Shown here: piece after piece, positions 1 through 11,500 of the stretch
How positions within the stretch are numbered: the stretch's first letter is position 1
How the letters are laid out: the number at the start of each line of letters is the position of its first letter
Assembly: GCA_025201375.1 (NCBI GenBank)
Contig: JAIWZP010000095.1
Coordinates: 1 to 64,000 of the forward strand
Direction of reading: 5' to 3'
DNA from: Gongronella butleri
Lineage: Eukaryota > Mucoromycota > Mucoromycetes > Mucorales > Cunninghamellaceae
DNA length: 64,000 nucleotides
Program-made: the position numbers and the translations under genes
The notes under the pieces: generated by a model
Told to the model about the DNA's origin: nothing
The model's database searches: none
Seen by the model: the letters and a program-made list of their open reading frames with translations, nothing else

Positions 1-99
1 TTTAATTGGATTCCCTTAAAAGCCGTGCCTGGCACGCCGGATTTCTCTTTGTTCTTTTCCTTCTTTTTTTTTTTTTACTCGTTCTTTTTTTCCCTTGCC

Positions 100-1934
100 A
101 TGGATTTAAAGTCTATGTTGATTGGGGACGCACCCCTTTCGACATCTTACAAGCCAAGCAGCAGCTCTCCATTGCCGATCGATCCAAAGACTTTGGATGA
201 AAAGTCGGTAAGTATATTTTTTTGTTTTGGCCATGGTGAACGTTTGTTTTTGACACCCTAATTTTTTTTTCTCCCTTGGGAATAGACGCTGTTGCAGCTT
301 AGTGCCACGCTCCAGACGTATGCGGTAGCTAGTCAGTCGCAGCCTCCTCCTACAGCGCGCACGAGCCAAAGCAGCAACTATGCATCGCCTTTTCAGGCGA
401 GCGCGTCGGGCCTGACGTCTGTGGTTGCGCAGCCGCAGACAGTGCCGTCCGCGACGTGCCCGAAATTGGGCCCTGAAATGGTCGAGACGCCCAGCATCTG
501 GTGTCCCAAGCTGTCGCTGCAGCTTGTCACGCGCGAGCAGCCCACCCTCTTTGGCCGTCGATCGCAGCAGCCCAAGCCCGCCACGGACCTTGCACCCATT
601 CCCCTCGTCACACACGATATTGCCTATCGCGGCGACGAGCCACGCCTTCTCCTTGAAGACCTCTATGACATCCGCGGCGCTTACCCGCGTGGCTTCTTTG
701 TCATGATGGCAAAGCGCAACATCCAGCACAACTTTGTCTTTCAATACCCTGACCACCCGTGGTTTGAAGACCTCTATGGCCTGCGCAAGGTAAAAAGAAT
801 CAGACTTGATTACCCCCCAAAAAAAAGGCGCTCACGTCCCCTATAAAATCTGCCATAGAGCGCGTACATTGTCTGCCGGACACAAGAAGGCGCCATGTGG
901 GAGATGCATCTCAAGCCGTCGCGCGACAAAATGTAAGGAAAAAAAAAAGGAGCCAGCTCTCCGGATCTGCGCGTTTTAAATGTTCATTTTATTTGTCCCA
1001 GGTGGCTCTTTGGTTATTTGGTCAAGCATGACGACATGATTCGCATTGTACGCCAGTCAATGGATGAGATCTTGGTGCAACGCAAGCTCCCTTTGGTCTT
1101 GGATCTGGATGACACGCTGGTGCGCCTTGTCGGGGAAGGCAATGATCGCTTCGTGCCCGAAAGTGAACTGCCAAAGTGTAAAAAAAAAAGAAAAAAAAGA
1201 AAAAAAAAAAAAACAGCCGGCGTCTTACATCCTACCTTTTTCATAGATGGCAACCGAGTGGCCGTGCTCAAGGACAACAGGCGCGTCGTGCTGACAAGCC
1301 GAGTGCATGAATTTTTAGACTGGGCACAGAATTTTTACGACATTTCCGTGTGTTCCTTGGGGTAAAATCACGAGACCCATGGCAAAAAAAAGGGAGTAGA
1401 AGTCTGATGCGCCCCCCTTTTTTTTTTGCCATTTGTAGCGACCAAAATTACGTGGACAATGTGGTCACTGTTCTGGACCCAATGCGCACGCGGATTCGTG
1501 GCATCCTGTACTCTGCGCGCAGCGAGCACGACTACATCAAGCGTTCGCCCGAGCCTGGTAGGCCACCCAAGGACCTGCTGGCACTGTACTCGTTCTGCGC
1601 GCTCAAGGATAGCTCGCTCGGCTCGGCATATACCCTCCCCTTGATCTTGGACGACGAGACGCGCATGTGGCCCACCGAGCAGCATGACAATATCATTGTG
1701 GTCAAGAACCAGGCCATGGCCGATCACTGGAATGTGCTTCTTTTCCCCGTCATCCAAGACACGCTGCAGCACATTCACAGCGAGTTTTTTAGGCAACTCG
1801 ATTCGTGGTACAACAAGCAATTGGAGGCCGAACAGAATGGCACCACATGCTACCGAGAGCCACCCAGCGCAATTGGCATCTACAAGACCCACCTGCGACA
1901 CATTCTGCGCGATATGATCACCAAATTCCAATAA
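100..1934 (+). CDS. FCP1/CPL-type protein phosphatase (RNA polymerase II CTD phosphatase-like), 490 aa, 6 exons
   Basis: Exons 100-207, 286-789, 859-932, 1002-1177, 1247-1361 and 1439-1934 join in frame. The ATG at 100 follows a T-rich leader. The C-terminal half is an FCP1-homology (HAD-type) domain: DLDDTLV at about residues 263-269 supplies the two catalytic Asp (D263, D265), followed by LTSRVHEFL, a YDISVCSLG segment and LILDDETRMWP, which carries the distal acidic residues. Enzymes of this family dephosphorylate serines in the RNA polymerase II C-terminal repeat in the nucleus. The first ~220 residues are not recognised beyond being Ser/Pro/Gln-rich at the start. Unlike classical FCP1 no BRCT domain follows; the protein ends about 75 residues after the catalytic domain. 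The fold assignment is secure; the exact substrate (RNA polymerase II CTD or another phosphoprotein) is inferred. Confidence 0.85.
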
Positions 1935-2022
1935 AAAAGACTCCTCCGCCTCTTTTTTTATCTTTTGCATATTTCGCGTCGCGCAGTTCAGACCCACCTT
2001 TTTTTTTTTTTTTTTATTTGCC

Positions 2023-2184
2023 ATGTTTGCGCCTCTGAGGAATAAGCTCCTGCGGGATATGGCTCGGTCCGTGGCGTCGTTTGGCTGCCTTTACATCGCG
2101 TACAAGTGGCGACATGCATACCTACCATTGCCGATTGGAGGGAAAAAGACGATGGTCACGACACATCGCATTGATATCTTTTAA
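2023..2184 (+). CDS. Small single-exon protein, 53 aa, possible one-pass membrane protein
   Basis: An uninterrupted ATG-to-TAA frame starts right after a 17-T run and 'atttgcc', the same kind of leader seen before other genes here. The product starts MFAPLRNKLLRDMARS, has a short mostly hydrophobic stretch (SVASFGCLYIAY, about residues 16-27), then a basic tail. An N-terminal basic helix followed by one short membrane segment is the shape of small mitochondrial inner-membrane subunits, but I do not recognise a family. It lies 88 nt downstream of the phosphatase stop on the same strand. It could be a chance frame; the leader context is the main support. Confidence 0.4.
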   Translation: MFAPLRNKLLRDMARSVASFGCLYIAYKWRHAYLPLPIGGKKTMVTTHRIDIF

Positions 2185-2751
2185 TAGAGCAATGTGTGTA
2201 TGTGTCTGCGTCACTGCGCATTTGAAAAAAAGGGGACGATCGCAAAAAAGCAACGCACGGGACGAGAAATCCGTAAAAATTAGGTTGCAACTTTGAGAAC
2301 AGAAGTTTAGAAAACGAAAAAAAAAGGGATAACCAAAGCGGTGTTGTGAAGCAAGGGCCATTGGCACCCTTGATGGTGTCATTCACCTTTGACCATTCCC
2401 GAGCAGGGTCTAGTTGGGGGGGGCAGAGGGGAGAAGAGGAAGAAAAAAAGGGCTGTGAGGGCGATTTTGGGATGTTGTCAGCTCGGCCACGTCTCGGTGA
2501 TCGCCAAGATTGGACAACCCAAGCAAGCTTTCTCCATTTTTTCAAGTTCTGGCCGACGGGGTTCCAAAAAGAAACGTTCGCGATCCCTCTTTTTGCAAAG
2601 AAATCAGTGAAGCATCAATGATGTTATATTAAGGTCTGTGAAGGTTGAACGTGCATGTGCCTCTCCTGTTGTATAAAATACACAATAGGGACAAGAGGCG
2701 TCCATTGCAACCCACATCCTCTTCCTTTTACTCTGTATTATTGTCAGCTTG
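2185..2751. other. Intergenic stretch without a recognised gene
   Basis: About 570 nt between the small protein and the transporter gene. It is purine-rich on the + strand around 2410-2460 and has a weak 'tgtataaaat' TATA-like string near 2671-2680, some 70-80 nt before the transporter ATG. No RNA gene or conserved frame was seen. Confidence 0.5.
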
Positions 2752-4883
2752 ATGGATTATTTGACGCCGGGTTATCATCACAAGCGCACACATTCGACCA
2801 ATTCACTCTCCTCGTTGTTTCTGGACTCGGACACTGTCATTAGTGTTGAGGCGCCTTCAAATCAAGAGCACGCAGCGGCAGGTAAAAAAAAAAAAAGTGG
2901 AAATTGCAGTGAATTGATGATGTGGGCGCGCGCGCCTTTTTTTTTCTTTTAGATGAAAAATCATTGCATTTCGTGGAATTGGAGGTGCCACATCGAGCAC
3001 CGCCAAGCAAAGACCCAGAAGTATCACCATCGACATCAGAAACGAACAAGAGCACCACCAGGAATTGCTGGCATCGATGCTTTTTCCCATTCCGCCGATT
3101 TTTCACAATGGAGGGCAATCGATATGCGATTCAAGTCGCCATGTGCTACACCATCGGGTCCTTGTTTGTCATTGTCGACCCCATCAATAATGTGTTTCAT
3201 AATAGTTTTTGGATAGGTGTGGGAGAAAAAAAAAGCAATGACACTGAGCTCTGACGAGCCTTTTTTTCTTCTTTTTTTACGCGCAGCTGTTTCCGCGGTG
3301 ATGGTGTGCGACAATACCATTGGTGGCCTGATGAACTTGAGCGTGCAGCGTTTCATTGGCACGGTACTCGGAGGCATTCTTACCATGGTTGCCATGACAA
3401 TCACAAAATTAATATTTAAGAATTGGACCGTGGCTTCGGACGTTGTGCTTGGCATGCTTATGTTTGCGGTGGTCTTTATCATTGGCAAAATCCGTCATCG
3501 ACCCACAGGCGCCCAGGCCGGCAATGTTGTAAGCAGAAAAAGGGGTGGCAATGCGCTCCGTCATCTCAATTTTTTTTTTAAAAAAACCAGGCGCTTTTGA
3601 CCATGGCGGTGATCAGTTTAACGGGCCATCGAGATCTGATCAACGACAAAATATGGGTTTCCGCACGACTCAGCTTTTGGCGCATTGCCAATGTCATCTT
3701 GGGCATCGTCATTTCCATGTAAAAAAAAAAAAAAAAAAAAAAAAAATAGAAAAAAAAAAAAAGATCACTGACAGGCATTTTTGTTGCCCCCGACAGAATT
3801 ACCACCGTGCTCGTGTTGCCGGTCCGAGCAACGCATTCGCTGCGGCACAATTTGGGCAGTGCCATGGAGGAGGCCGCCGAGCTTTTCGAACAAACGGCCG
3901 CCATGTACCTTGATTTGAATGCGACGGGGCGAATCAAAGTCTATACCACCGAGATCCATCAGCGTGTCAACACCGTCATGCTGCGCCCCTCACCCATGGA
4001 ATCCGTCGTCAGCGTTGTGTCGTGTAATTTGGCAAAAAGAAGCCCCTGTGAACCGCATGCATCGGATATTGGCGACGCGTATGACGCGTGCGACGCGTCT
4101 GCGCCTCCAATTCCTCAGGGTGACCCTCAGGACACGTCAATTCGCATTTCCTTTGCATCGGATGCGTCAAGGGCGTCGTCTGAGCGCGTTTCTAAGCGTG
4201 ATTCTGCGAATTTAAAGCCATCGACGTCGACTCCTGCGGAACAGCCACTTCGGTCGGCAGCAGACCCGATCAGCGAGCTGTGCAATCGCGCGCTGCGTGT
4301 ATTGAACAAGTTGCAGGCACAAGACGCACGACTCAAGAGCGTTTCCAATGAATATTATCTGCAATTGCCCGTGCAGCTCTGTCGAGGCCAGCGTGAGCGT
4401 GGTAAGCAGGTGAAATTGCAGTCTGAGCGGTATTACCTCGCCATTGACGCGCTCAAGCGCATTGTGTGGCCGCTCGTGTCGTATCGATTGCTGTTGCCTT
4501 TACTTGGCGAGCAGGAACCTGGAAAATGGGACCATTCCACGTATGAGCGGTTCATGCCCACACGATCCACACTCGAAAACTTTGACGACAGCCTGCAGGT
4601 GATGCGGCGCCTCAGTGCCATTCTCAAGGACCACCGCCATCACCTCAGCGAGCATCCCGATTGGCTCGATCTCGAGCGCAAAGTGCAAAAGGGTCACAGC
4701 CACATCCAGCAGGAACTCAAACAGCTAATTGCCCTCGGCGTCGAAGGTCATGCCATGGACGGCGTCAAGGCCATCTCCTACTATGGCTTCCTCGTGCGCA
4801 CATCCATGATTTGGGATGGCCTCGTCACCATTGTCCAGCAATTGGGCCCAGGATGGCACTCACGCCGCCCATCCCTCGCGTAA
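2752..4883 (+). CDS. ALMT/FUSC-like aromatic or organic anion exporter, 616 aa, 5 exons
   Basis: Exons 2752-2881, 2953-3216, 3287-3528, 3591-3718 and 3797-4883. After a ~75-residue soluble N-terminus come paired hydrophobic segments (AIQVAMCYTIGSLFVIV, FWIAVSAVMVCDNTIGG, then a glycine-rich RFIGTVLGGIL helix) and a segment ending in a VLPVRATHSLRHNL stretch followed by an amphipathic helix. That order matches the integral-membrane bound transporter superfamily that includes plant ALMT malate channels, bacterial FUSC/AaeB exporters and fungal Bre4-like proteins. The long C-terminal half is cytosolic and helical. Substrate cannot be read from sequence; organic anion or aromatic acid export at a cell membrane is inferred from the family. 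It is convergent with Nse4, with only 82 nt between stops. Confidence 0.75.
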
Positions 4884-4965
4884 TAATAATTTGTATATTT
4901 TTTTCATGTTTATTGTTGGCATTAAAAAAGCCCGTCCCAAATGGCGAAAAACAAACAAAGATCCA

Positions 4966-6398
4966 TCAATACCACTTGGTCTGACCAACCTGCGTTTGCT
5001 GTTGCTCGCGCGTTGGAATAATCGAGCTGCGAATGCCGTACGTCTTGATGATTTTCTACCAGAAATAAAAAAACAGGGGCCAATTGAGCATCCACGAGGT
5101 CTCTGTAGCCGCGGACAGGGCAAAAAAAAAGTGGTTATTACCTGCCATTGAGGTTGACTTAGGGACATGATGATCTGGTGCTTGGCAAGGCCGGCGTTCA
5201 GCTCTTCAATGGTGGGATGCGCGCGCGTTTGAAGGATGGGCTGGCCGGATTGGTCGTCGATCTCCGCCACGCCATTGCGCACCAGGAAGGACACGTAAAA
5301 CATGTTTTCCACGGTTTGAGAGAAAGACTCGTGATTCGTGATGAATTCAAAGTAATTGATCGGGCCACGGTCATCCAGGATCTTGTAAATCGCGTTCACA
5401 GCCGCCGACGTCTCGTTGTTCTGCTGCTGAATATCGCCTTGCTCAAGCTAGCGTGATGAAAAATAAAAAAATAAAAAAATAAAAAAATAAAAAAATAAAA
5501 AAATAAAAAATGAGCGCTCGGAACGTGTCATCGTGTCGAAACGCGTGTTTTTTGGGCTTACCTGCTGCGGCCGCACCAGGTCTTCCTTGTTCCTCGTAAT
5601 GCGCACATGCTTTGTGACCTTTCGCGTCTTTTTTTCCAAATGCAAAGGACCCAACCTGGAAAAAAAACGGCGTCAGCTTCTCTCTTATCCACCTACCCTT
5701 CCCTCCCTTCTTTCTTACATGAATTCCGTCGCATGAACGTGTCGGCTATACTTGGCGGCGCGCTTGCCGAGCTTTGACCATTGCCAATCGGTGCCCGAGG
5801 TGTTTGGCCGGCAAAATCCCCTGACTTTGGCGAGAAATTCTTCGACATTGAAGAGATTGTGATTGACACGCAGGTTGCGTGCTTTTTGTGTCGTGATGTC
5901 GGCCGAGATGACCAGCAGCTTTGAATCCAGCGTCGCTTCCGAGGGATTGCGCACTTTTTTTTCAACGTAAAAATGAGCATCCAGGCCAACAAATCACCCA
6001 AAACGTCTCGTGTCTTTATGTTTTACCTTTGGCAAAGAGCGCGTTTGCCTCATCCACCGTCTTGTCTAACCCATCGCTACCAATGGTTGCAAATTCACGG
6101 CGATTCTCTACAAAACAAAAAAAAAATGAGAAACGACAGAATCTCATTTCTTTTCTACTCTTTCAATATTACCCTCTGCAGTCTTGATAAGCTTGCGGTA
6201 GTCGAAGCGGATCTTGCGTCGCTCCTCCTTGTCTTGATTCGGGTCGTAGTGGTCCTTGTCAATCATTTGGTCCATATCTTGAGCATTCATGCCCAAAGAC
6301 CCAAGTGCTTCGTGAAGACGCGCGCGGCGACTCGTTTCTTTGGATGACGACGCTTCAGGCTCGGGACTGCCGCTGATTTCAGTGACCTCGCGGCTCAT
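4966..6398 (-). CDS. nse4: Nse4, kleisin subunit of the SMC5-SMC6 complex, 343 aa, 6 exons
   Basis: Exons in transcription order: 6398-6173, 6107-6027, 5953-5719, 5655-5562, 5447-5142 and 5055-4966. The N-terminal kleisin region has FDYRKLIKTAEEN and a following DEANALFAKVRNPSEATLDSKLL, typical of Nse4/EID proteins. The C-terminal winged-helix Nse4_C domain is clear: PINYFEFITNHESFSQTVEN, then MFYVSFLVRNGVAEI, and the ending WQKIIKTYGI. Nse4 bridges Smc5 and Smc6 heads with Nse1 and Nse3 and acts in nuclear DNA repair and chromosome segregation. The length is usual for the family. One intron (5448-5561) carries an (AAATAAAA)n repeat. The start at 6398 is the first ATG of the conserved frame. 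Confidence 0.93.
5459..5510. repeat. (AAATAAAA)n 8-bp microsatellite inside an Nse4 intron
   Basis: About six near-perfect copies of an 8-bp A-rich unit lie inside the intron between the fourth and fifth Nse4 exons. On the transcribed strand this is a T-rich tract close to the acceptor and probably serves as the polypyrimidine tract. Confidence 0.85.
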
Positions 6399-6933
6399 GT
6401 TGTGGTATACGTATGAAAAACAGGTACAAAAAGAAACAAAAGAGAGGAACAAACGCGGTCTTTTATTTTTTTTCTTTGTTTTAAGCGCGGACCTTGGTTA
6501 AAAGTCCGACGCTCTACGAGGCAATATGGTGTTTTGACGAAAAAAAAAAGTCCAACGCCCTACCAGGAGCAAGAGTGCCGTGAGTTTGTGCCCCATAATG
6601 ACACCAAAAGCATCACAATGTCTGTAAAGATGAAAATGGGTCGCTGAAAAAAAAAACAATCACGCTTGAGAATGATTTTGCCTATACACAAAGATCCACA
6701 AAATCTCAAAATGTGAAATTGCTCGCCATTGAGCTTTGACCAACCCAGATACTCCATGAAATTTCAATCACAAGAGAAAGCAAAAAAAAGAAACCTTCTT
6801 TATTTGTGTGCGAAAGCAGCCTTCATATCGAAGCTTGCAGCAACAAAAAAATTTTTTTTTCTAAAAAAAAAAAAAAAAAGAAAATGCCAAAAGGCAAAAA
6901 AGTTACTCACCTGTTGCCAGATGATTTGATCAT
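6399..6933. other. Nse4 upstream region with weak tRNA-like fragments
   Basis: This 535-nt stretch separates the Nse4 start from tRNA-Ala. On the minus strand, two pieces (around 6492-6525 and 6552-6580) resemble the 5' half of an elongator tRNA around a GTAGAGCGTCGGACTTT-like core, but neither has a pairing anticodon stem or a T-arm. Otherwise A/T homopolymers only. Confidence 0.35.
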
Positions 6934-7006
6934 TGGAGAAGTGGAGCATCGATCTCCATACCTCTCGCATGCTAAGCGAGCGCTCTACCATCTGAGCTAC
7001 ATCCCC
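6934..7006 (-). tRNA. tRNA-Ala (anticodon AGC)
   Basis: Read on the minus strand, the 73-nt cloverleaf starts GGGGATG and ends CTTCTCC plus discriminator A. The acceptor stem has the G3:U70 wobble pair that identifies alanine tRNAs. D-arm TAGCTCAGATGGTAGAGC gives the A box. The anticodon stem CTCGC/GCGAG encloses loop TTAGCAT (anticodon AGC). The T-arm TGGAG/CTCCA encloses ATCGATG, giving the B box. One mismatch (U6-U67) is present in the acceptor stem. No intron. No clear T-run terminator is seen immediately downstream on the minus strand, but homopolymers follow within about 60 nt. Confidence 0.95.
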
Positions 7007-7580
7007 TTCGATGTCAAAAAAATTGACTGGTTCAGGATGGCGCTTCCTAAAAATACTTTGACAAAGCGAAATGGCGGCGATTCAAGTTGCATACTACGCG
7101 CCGACCAAAGGGATATCCAATGAGCTTATTTTCACAGCTCTGCGACACAGACCCATGAATTTCCAAAATACAAGAAAACAAAGTTTTACAATTTTGCGTC
7201 CTTGCCGACGAATCTGTCCATTGATCTCCTGACGATATATTTGAATTTATATGGCAATAGCCAACACACGCCTCCAAGAGCAATTGGTTTGCTTGGTGCT
7301 CATATTGTCACCACTTGATGCTCATTTACGCATTGTGTATCCAAAATTTGTTCAAAAGAGGATTACCATAAAGACACGACGGTCAATGACGTTTTGCTGA
7401 CAATGACAAAAAGTTGAAGCAAAGATTGAAAGCTTTTAATCATCAAAGCATACCAAAGACCTTGATAGTGTATGGCAAAAACATAAAAAAAGCAGTAAAA
7501 ACGCGCCACTCACGTCGCCATGACGCGTCGACGTATAAATAATAGATTTATTGCATAAACAAACGCGTGTGAGCGCATAA
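7007..7580. other. Intergenic stretch without a recognised gene
   Basis: About 570 nt between tRNA-Ala and the 3' end of the first GPR1/FUN34 gene. AT-rich, no convincing coding frame, no second RNA gene found. A small stretch near 7505-7560 (GACGCGTCGACG...) precedes the stop of the next gene. Confidence 0.4.
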
Positions 7581-8426
7581 TTAGATAACAGGAAGCTTAA
7601 AAACATTGTCTTCTACAGCGTAGATGATGGCAAACGAGATGTACCACGCAGTGATACCCAAAGTGATACTGAACCAGCCGCCAGCGATGATCAACGGGCC
7701 ATTGTTCAGGGCATTGCCACAACCAGAGAGAAGATAAGCACAAGTGACTTGAAGCATGAGGAAGCGTACGAGCCATAGCTGCTTAAACGTGCCAAGGAAG
7801 AAGAAAAAGGCTGGGACGGCATATACAAACGAAAAGACGGCGGCGCTTAATTGAACGTCGCGTGGCGTCATGGACGTCATGAAGCCGCTGCTAGGAAGGA
7901 ACATGACGAAATAAGCAAGGTAAAAGCCAGAGTAAGTGCCTAAAAAAGAAAAAAATCAGAACGCGCGTTCATTTTAAGGCTTGTAAAACAAACATACCCA
8001 TTGATGTGCCACTGAAAAGGTTGCCTGGTAAACATAGAAGGATCCGGGGTGAGCTCATATGATCACGGATGAGATGAAGCGCGCGCGCAAGGGCGCCATT
8101 TCTTTCTTTTTTTTTATATTTTTATTTATACCTTGCAACAATTCGGCAATAGCGCCCAAGAACAAGCCAAGGAAACTGCTGCCGACACACACGCCCATGG
8201 CCATCTGCGGAAGCGTGCCAACAGGCACGATATCGTTGATGTTTGAAAAGCCAATGACGATCGAGCCAACAGCAAAGCCCTGGAACGCCAGTGGGAGGAA
8301 ATTGTATTTGCTCATGTGGGCCAAGGCCGGATTGGCTGGAGGAGCTTGTGGTTGCGCGTCAGACAGGGCACCAACCTCAACAGCCACATTGTCAACGTAT
8401 TCGACACCGTCGTTCTTGATGGACAT
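7581..8426 (-). CDS. GPR1/FUN34/YaaH family membrane protein with degenerate signature, 226 aa, 3 exons
   Basis: Exons in transcription order: 8426-8132, 8024-7998 (a 27-nt microexon) and 7939-7581. The protein has a short hydrophilic N-terminus and about six membrane helices, with FFLGTFKQLWLVR and a C-terminal aromatic helix matching the second gene of this family at 11.9 kb. The family moves acetate/succinate or ammonium across the plasma membrane in yeasts and bacteria. The hallmark NPAPLG entrance motif is degraded to NPALAHMS here, so activity or specificity may differ. A TATA-like box lies ~100 nt upstream of the ATG. The microexon is required to keep the frame and restores a GNLFSGTSMG segment. 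Family assignment is firm, transport of acetate is inference. Confidence 0.85.
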
Positions 8427-8522
8427 GATTAAAAAAATAAAATAAAAAAAGGTGGAGAAAAAAAAAGTAAAAAGAAGATGCGCGGCTTTTTTTCATTCCC
8501 TCTTGGCCGTCAAGGGCATCCA

Positions 8523-8529
8523 ATTTATA
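8523..8529 (-). promoter_or_regulatory. TATA-like box of the first GPR1/FUN34 gene
   Basis: Minus-strand TATAAAT lies about 100 nt upstream of the ATG at 8426. The other family member at 11.9 kb has a TATA-like box at nearly the same distance, which supports both. Confidence 0.5.
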
Positions 8530-11500
8530 GAAAACAAGCAAGGTTGAAACCTTCCTTCTCCACCCAGCTCTCATGTAACAGAAATGGCCAAAAAAAGGTC
8601 ATTTTGGAATCGTTTTGGGTGTTTTCCCCCACGCTGGGGATCCGAATTCATCCTTTTGTCTTTTTGAGAGGAAAAATGGCAAAACGATGACCACCGCTTC
8701 ATCCCTCAATTTCGCGACAAAATGGCCCGCGTCGCGAACTTTTTCACGCTTTTTTTACGCGTCGACGCGCAGGTTCTCCAATAACTTGTTCAAGGAGTCC
8801 ATTCGGAGCCTGCATCTCGGAGAAAGTCCAATGCAATGGGACACTTGGGGGTGCGTCTGGGGGCCAAAGGATGATTACACGAGCCAACCTTTTTGGCAAT
8901 TTTAGGCAAAACCCGCCCAAATTCAACCGCTTCCCATTCTGCATAATAGGCGTCCTGATTGGTTGACATCAGAGGCCCGCTTTTCCCCACACGCTCATTT
9001 CCCTGATCCTCCCAAATTAGAATTTGGTGGACGCATGGAGGGATGGAGCACACCTAAACCAAGGAAGTCTTGCCTTGGCACTCAAATTTTCAACTTTTTG
9101 CCTGACCCTCCGATCACAACGGCCACCCTGCGTGGTACACAATTTCTCACTTAGTCATTGTGTTTCGCAGTGAGACTCCACGCACATTTCTTGCCCAATT
9201 ATTCGGTTCGCCGCTCTTTGGGGATCGTTTTTTCAACAATGTGCCCGCGTTTTCATGCCATTGCACCATTTCAGTTGCAACAATGTGCACCACGTCTCCT
9301 CTCTCGATCCATGGCCTGTTTATAAACTCTTAAGGGAGGACAGAGTCCTTGAGGCGCGTGTAAAAAAAAAAAAAGGCAGCATGGACCGCATCTCCGCGCC
9401 TTTTATTTTTTTTTCCTGTTCGCGTTTTTTTTTTTTTTTTTTGACTCAGGGACGTACCTGTAACAGATCACCACCAATGTTGCAAAACATGCTGAAATAA
9501 CTTCCATGGTGTGCCGTGGTACAGACCGCACGCTGAGAAATGGCATGACAATGCCACGATGACAGGCATTTGCCTTGCAAGACGATGGAGCACGGCAATA
9601 TGGCCCTCGTTTGGCTGGCGCTTTCAACATTTAGCGCCGTATCTGCTTATTGTTCCTTTTTCTCATTGATTCGAGAGTGAGTACTTTTTGAATTGACATG
9701 CATTAAATCAAAGAAATCACGAAACATGCCGATGAACGTGAAAAAAGCGGAATGGAAAGCTGATCGTTCGATTGAAATCGGGCTCGGCGTGCTCTCCGTG
9801 GTAAAAAAAATGACGATAAAAATTGGGCAATTGCCGCTGCCGCCGTGCGCGTCTCATTTTGCCCAAAGCAGATCATAAAAATAAAAAAAAAAACGCCTGT
9901 GTTTCATTTTGCTGGCCCGCAATGCCTGTTGCATTTGTTAGCAAAACGTGCGCGCCGTCTTCCATGGTTTGCATACAACCTTTACAATGCTTCAATTTCT
10001 CGAGGCAAAGATCAATGAGAATGGGTTTGGGGTAAAATGAGCGTTTGCCTTTGATTTTATGCCGTTGAAAGAGGTCAGGATGAGTTTAATAGCACACAGA
10101 TCAAGGAATGCTCGCGTGTTGGTTGCTGTTGGGGCTAGTCCATTGCGGGGTAGGAAGGTTGACTCGATCGCCTTTTCTTTGTTTATTGTTTTTTTTTTTT
10201 TTTTTTTTTTTTTTGCAGCGCCACTGAGAACCTGTTGGCGGCGGGCGTCGTCAATTCTCTCACGCATTGACTCTGGTTGCACACCTAGTTATGGCAATAA
10301 ATCCATTGTTTCTCTGGCAAGTGGAGTTGGTCTTTTTTCTTTCCAATTTCTTTGGTTCATCCACTTTGGACGATTTTTTTTTTACTTTTTTTTTTTTTGG
10401 GGGGGGGAATGATGCAGCAATGACACCTTCTGACGCGGCCCATCTCCCAAACGAAGATAGCCATCAAGCAGTGGGGCTTTTTTTTTATGATCGGACCCGA
10501 AATTTTCCATTCATTGTCACTCGTCGCCCACAGCACTGCGGAAAGCTGGCTTTGAAGGGGTTCGTCGCTGATTATTTGACCGCCGCTTGCGCAAATGCCC
10601 CTTGTTTTCTCACTTAGTCAGGCAAAATACCGTGTGTGTGCGTGCCAGAGTTTGGGATTTTTTTTTATCTTCCTCTCCCCGCCCATTGTTGTCCGCCGGA
10701 CGCATGGCCACAGAGCACTCAGCCCAAGCCATTGTCCGCCTCGCGGGCTTGCCCTTCATGCACGATCACGGCACGGCCATCGGGATCTCATGGCCAATGC
10801 TTGACTGCATCCGCTAATTTGCCCATTTAAAGCAGTCAAAAGTGAGAAAATGCAGGAACGGGCATTTTACAGAAACGTCGGCAACCTCGATTTTTGCGAC
10901 CAGCTGGGCCACACGTCTTGCATTTGCCGTTTCTGTCGTGGCTGTCAATTGCTGCCTGCGCAGAAAAAGTTGACCTAAGCAGGTTCAAAATTTCGACATT
11001 GGTGAGAACCATGGAATCTGTGGAAATGACTGGGAAAAAGCCCGCAAAAAGGCTCTTTTTAGGCAATCGTGTGGATTACCCACGCCTTTTGCGGGCACGA
11101 CCTGCACAAAAGAGACATTGATCAGCATCTGCAGATGATCGCTTTTGCCGCTGAACCGATGCATCTCCCAAGGTCAGAAAAAACCACTCCCAAATGCAAG
11201 ATGCACGCGTATACAATTTCTCTTTTGTTGGCATGAGAGCCAAAAGACGCCCACCTCGCTCATCACCGACTCACGGGCTCGATGCCCTTGCAGTTGGGTC
11301 CTCAAATTGAGTTCACTGATCTCAGAGCAGGGCCAATCTGGCCAACAGTGGCACAAGGCAAACTTTAAAAATCCGAATCTTTGCACCGCTCGCGTCTGCG
11401 CGGCTCATTGGATGGCAAAGGCGGAAAAGGAGAATAATAAAAGAGAGATGCGTTTCAAACACAGGTCACCTACGTGTAAAAAAATAAAAAAAAATGTGGG

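Noticed and set aside
106..756. Minus-strand frame of 216 aa opposite the phosphatase exons
   Set aside because: It crosses a verified intron and exon of the plus-strand gene and shows no family resemblance.
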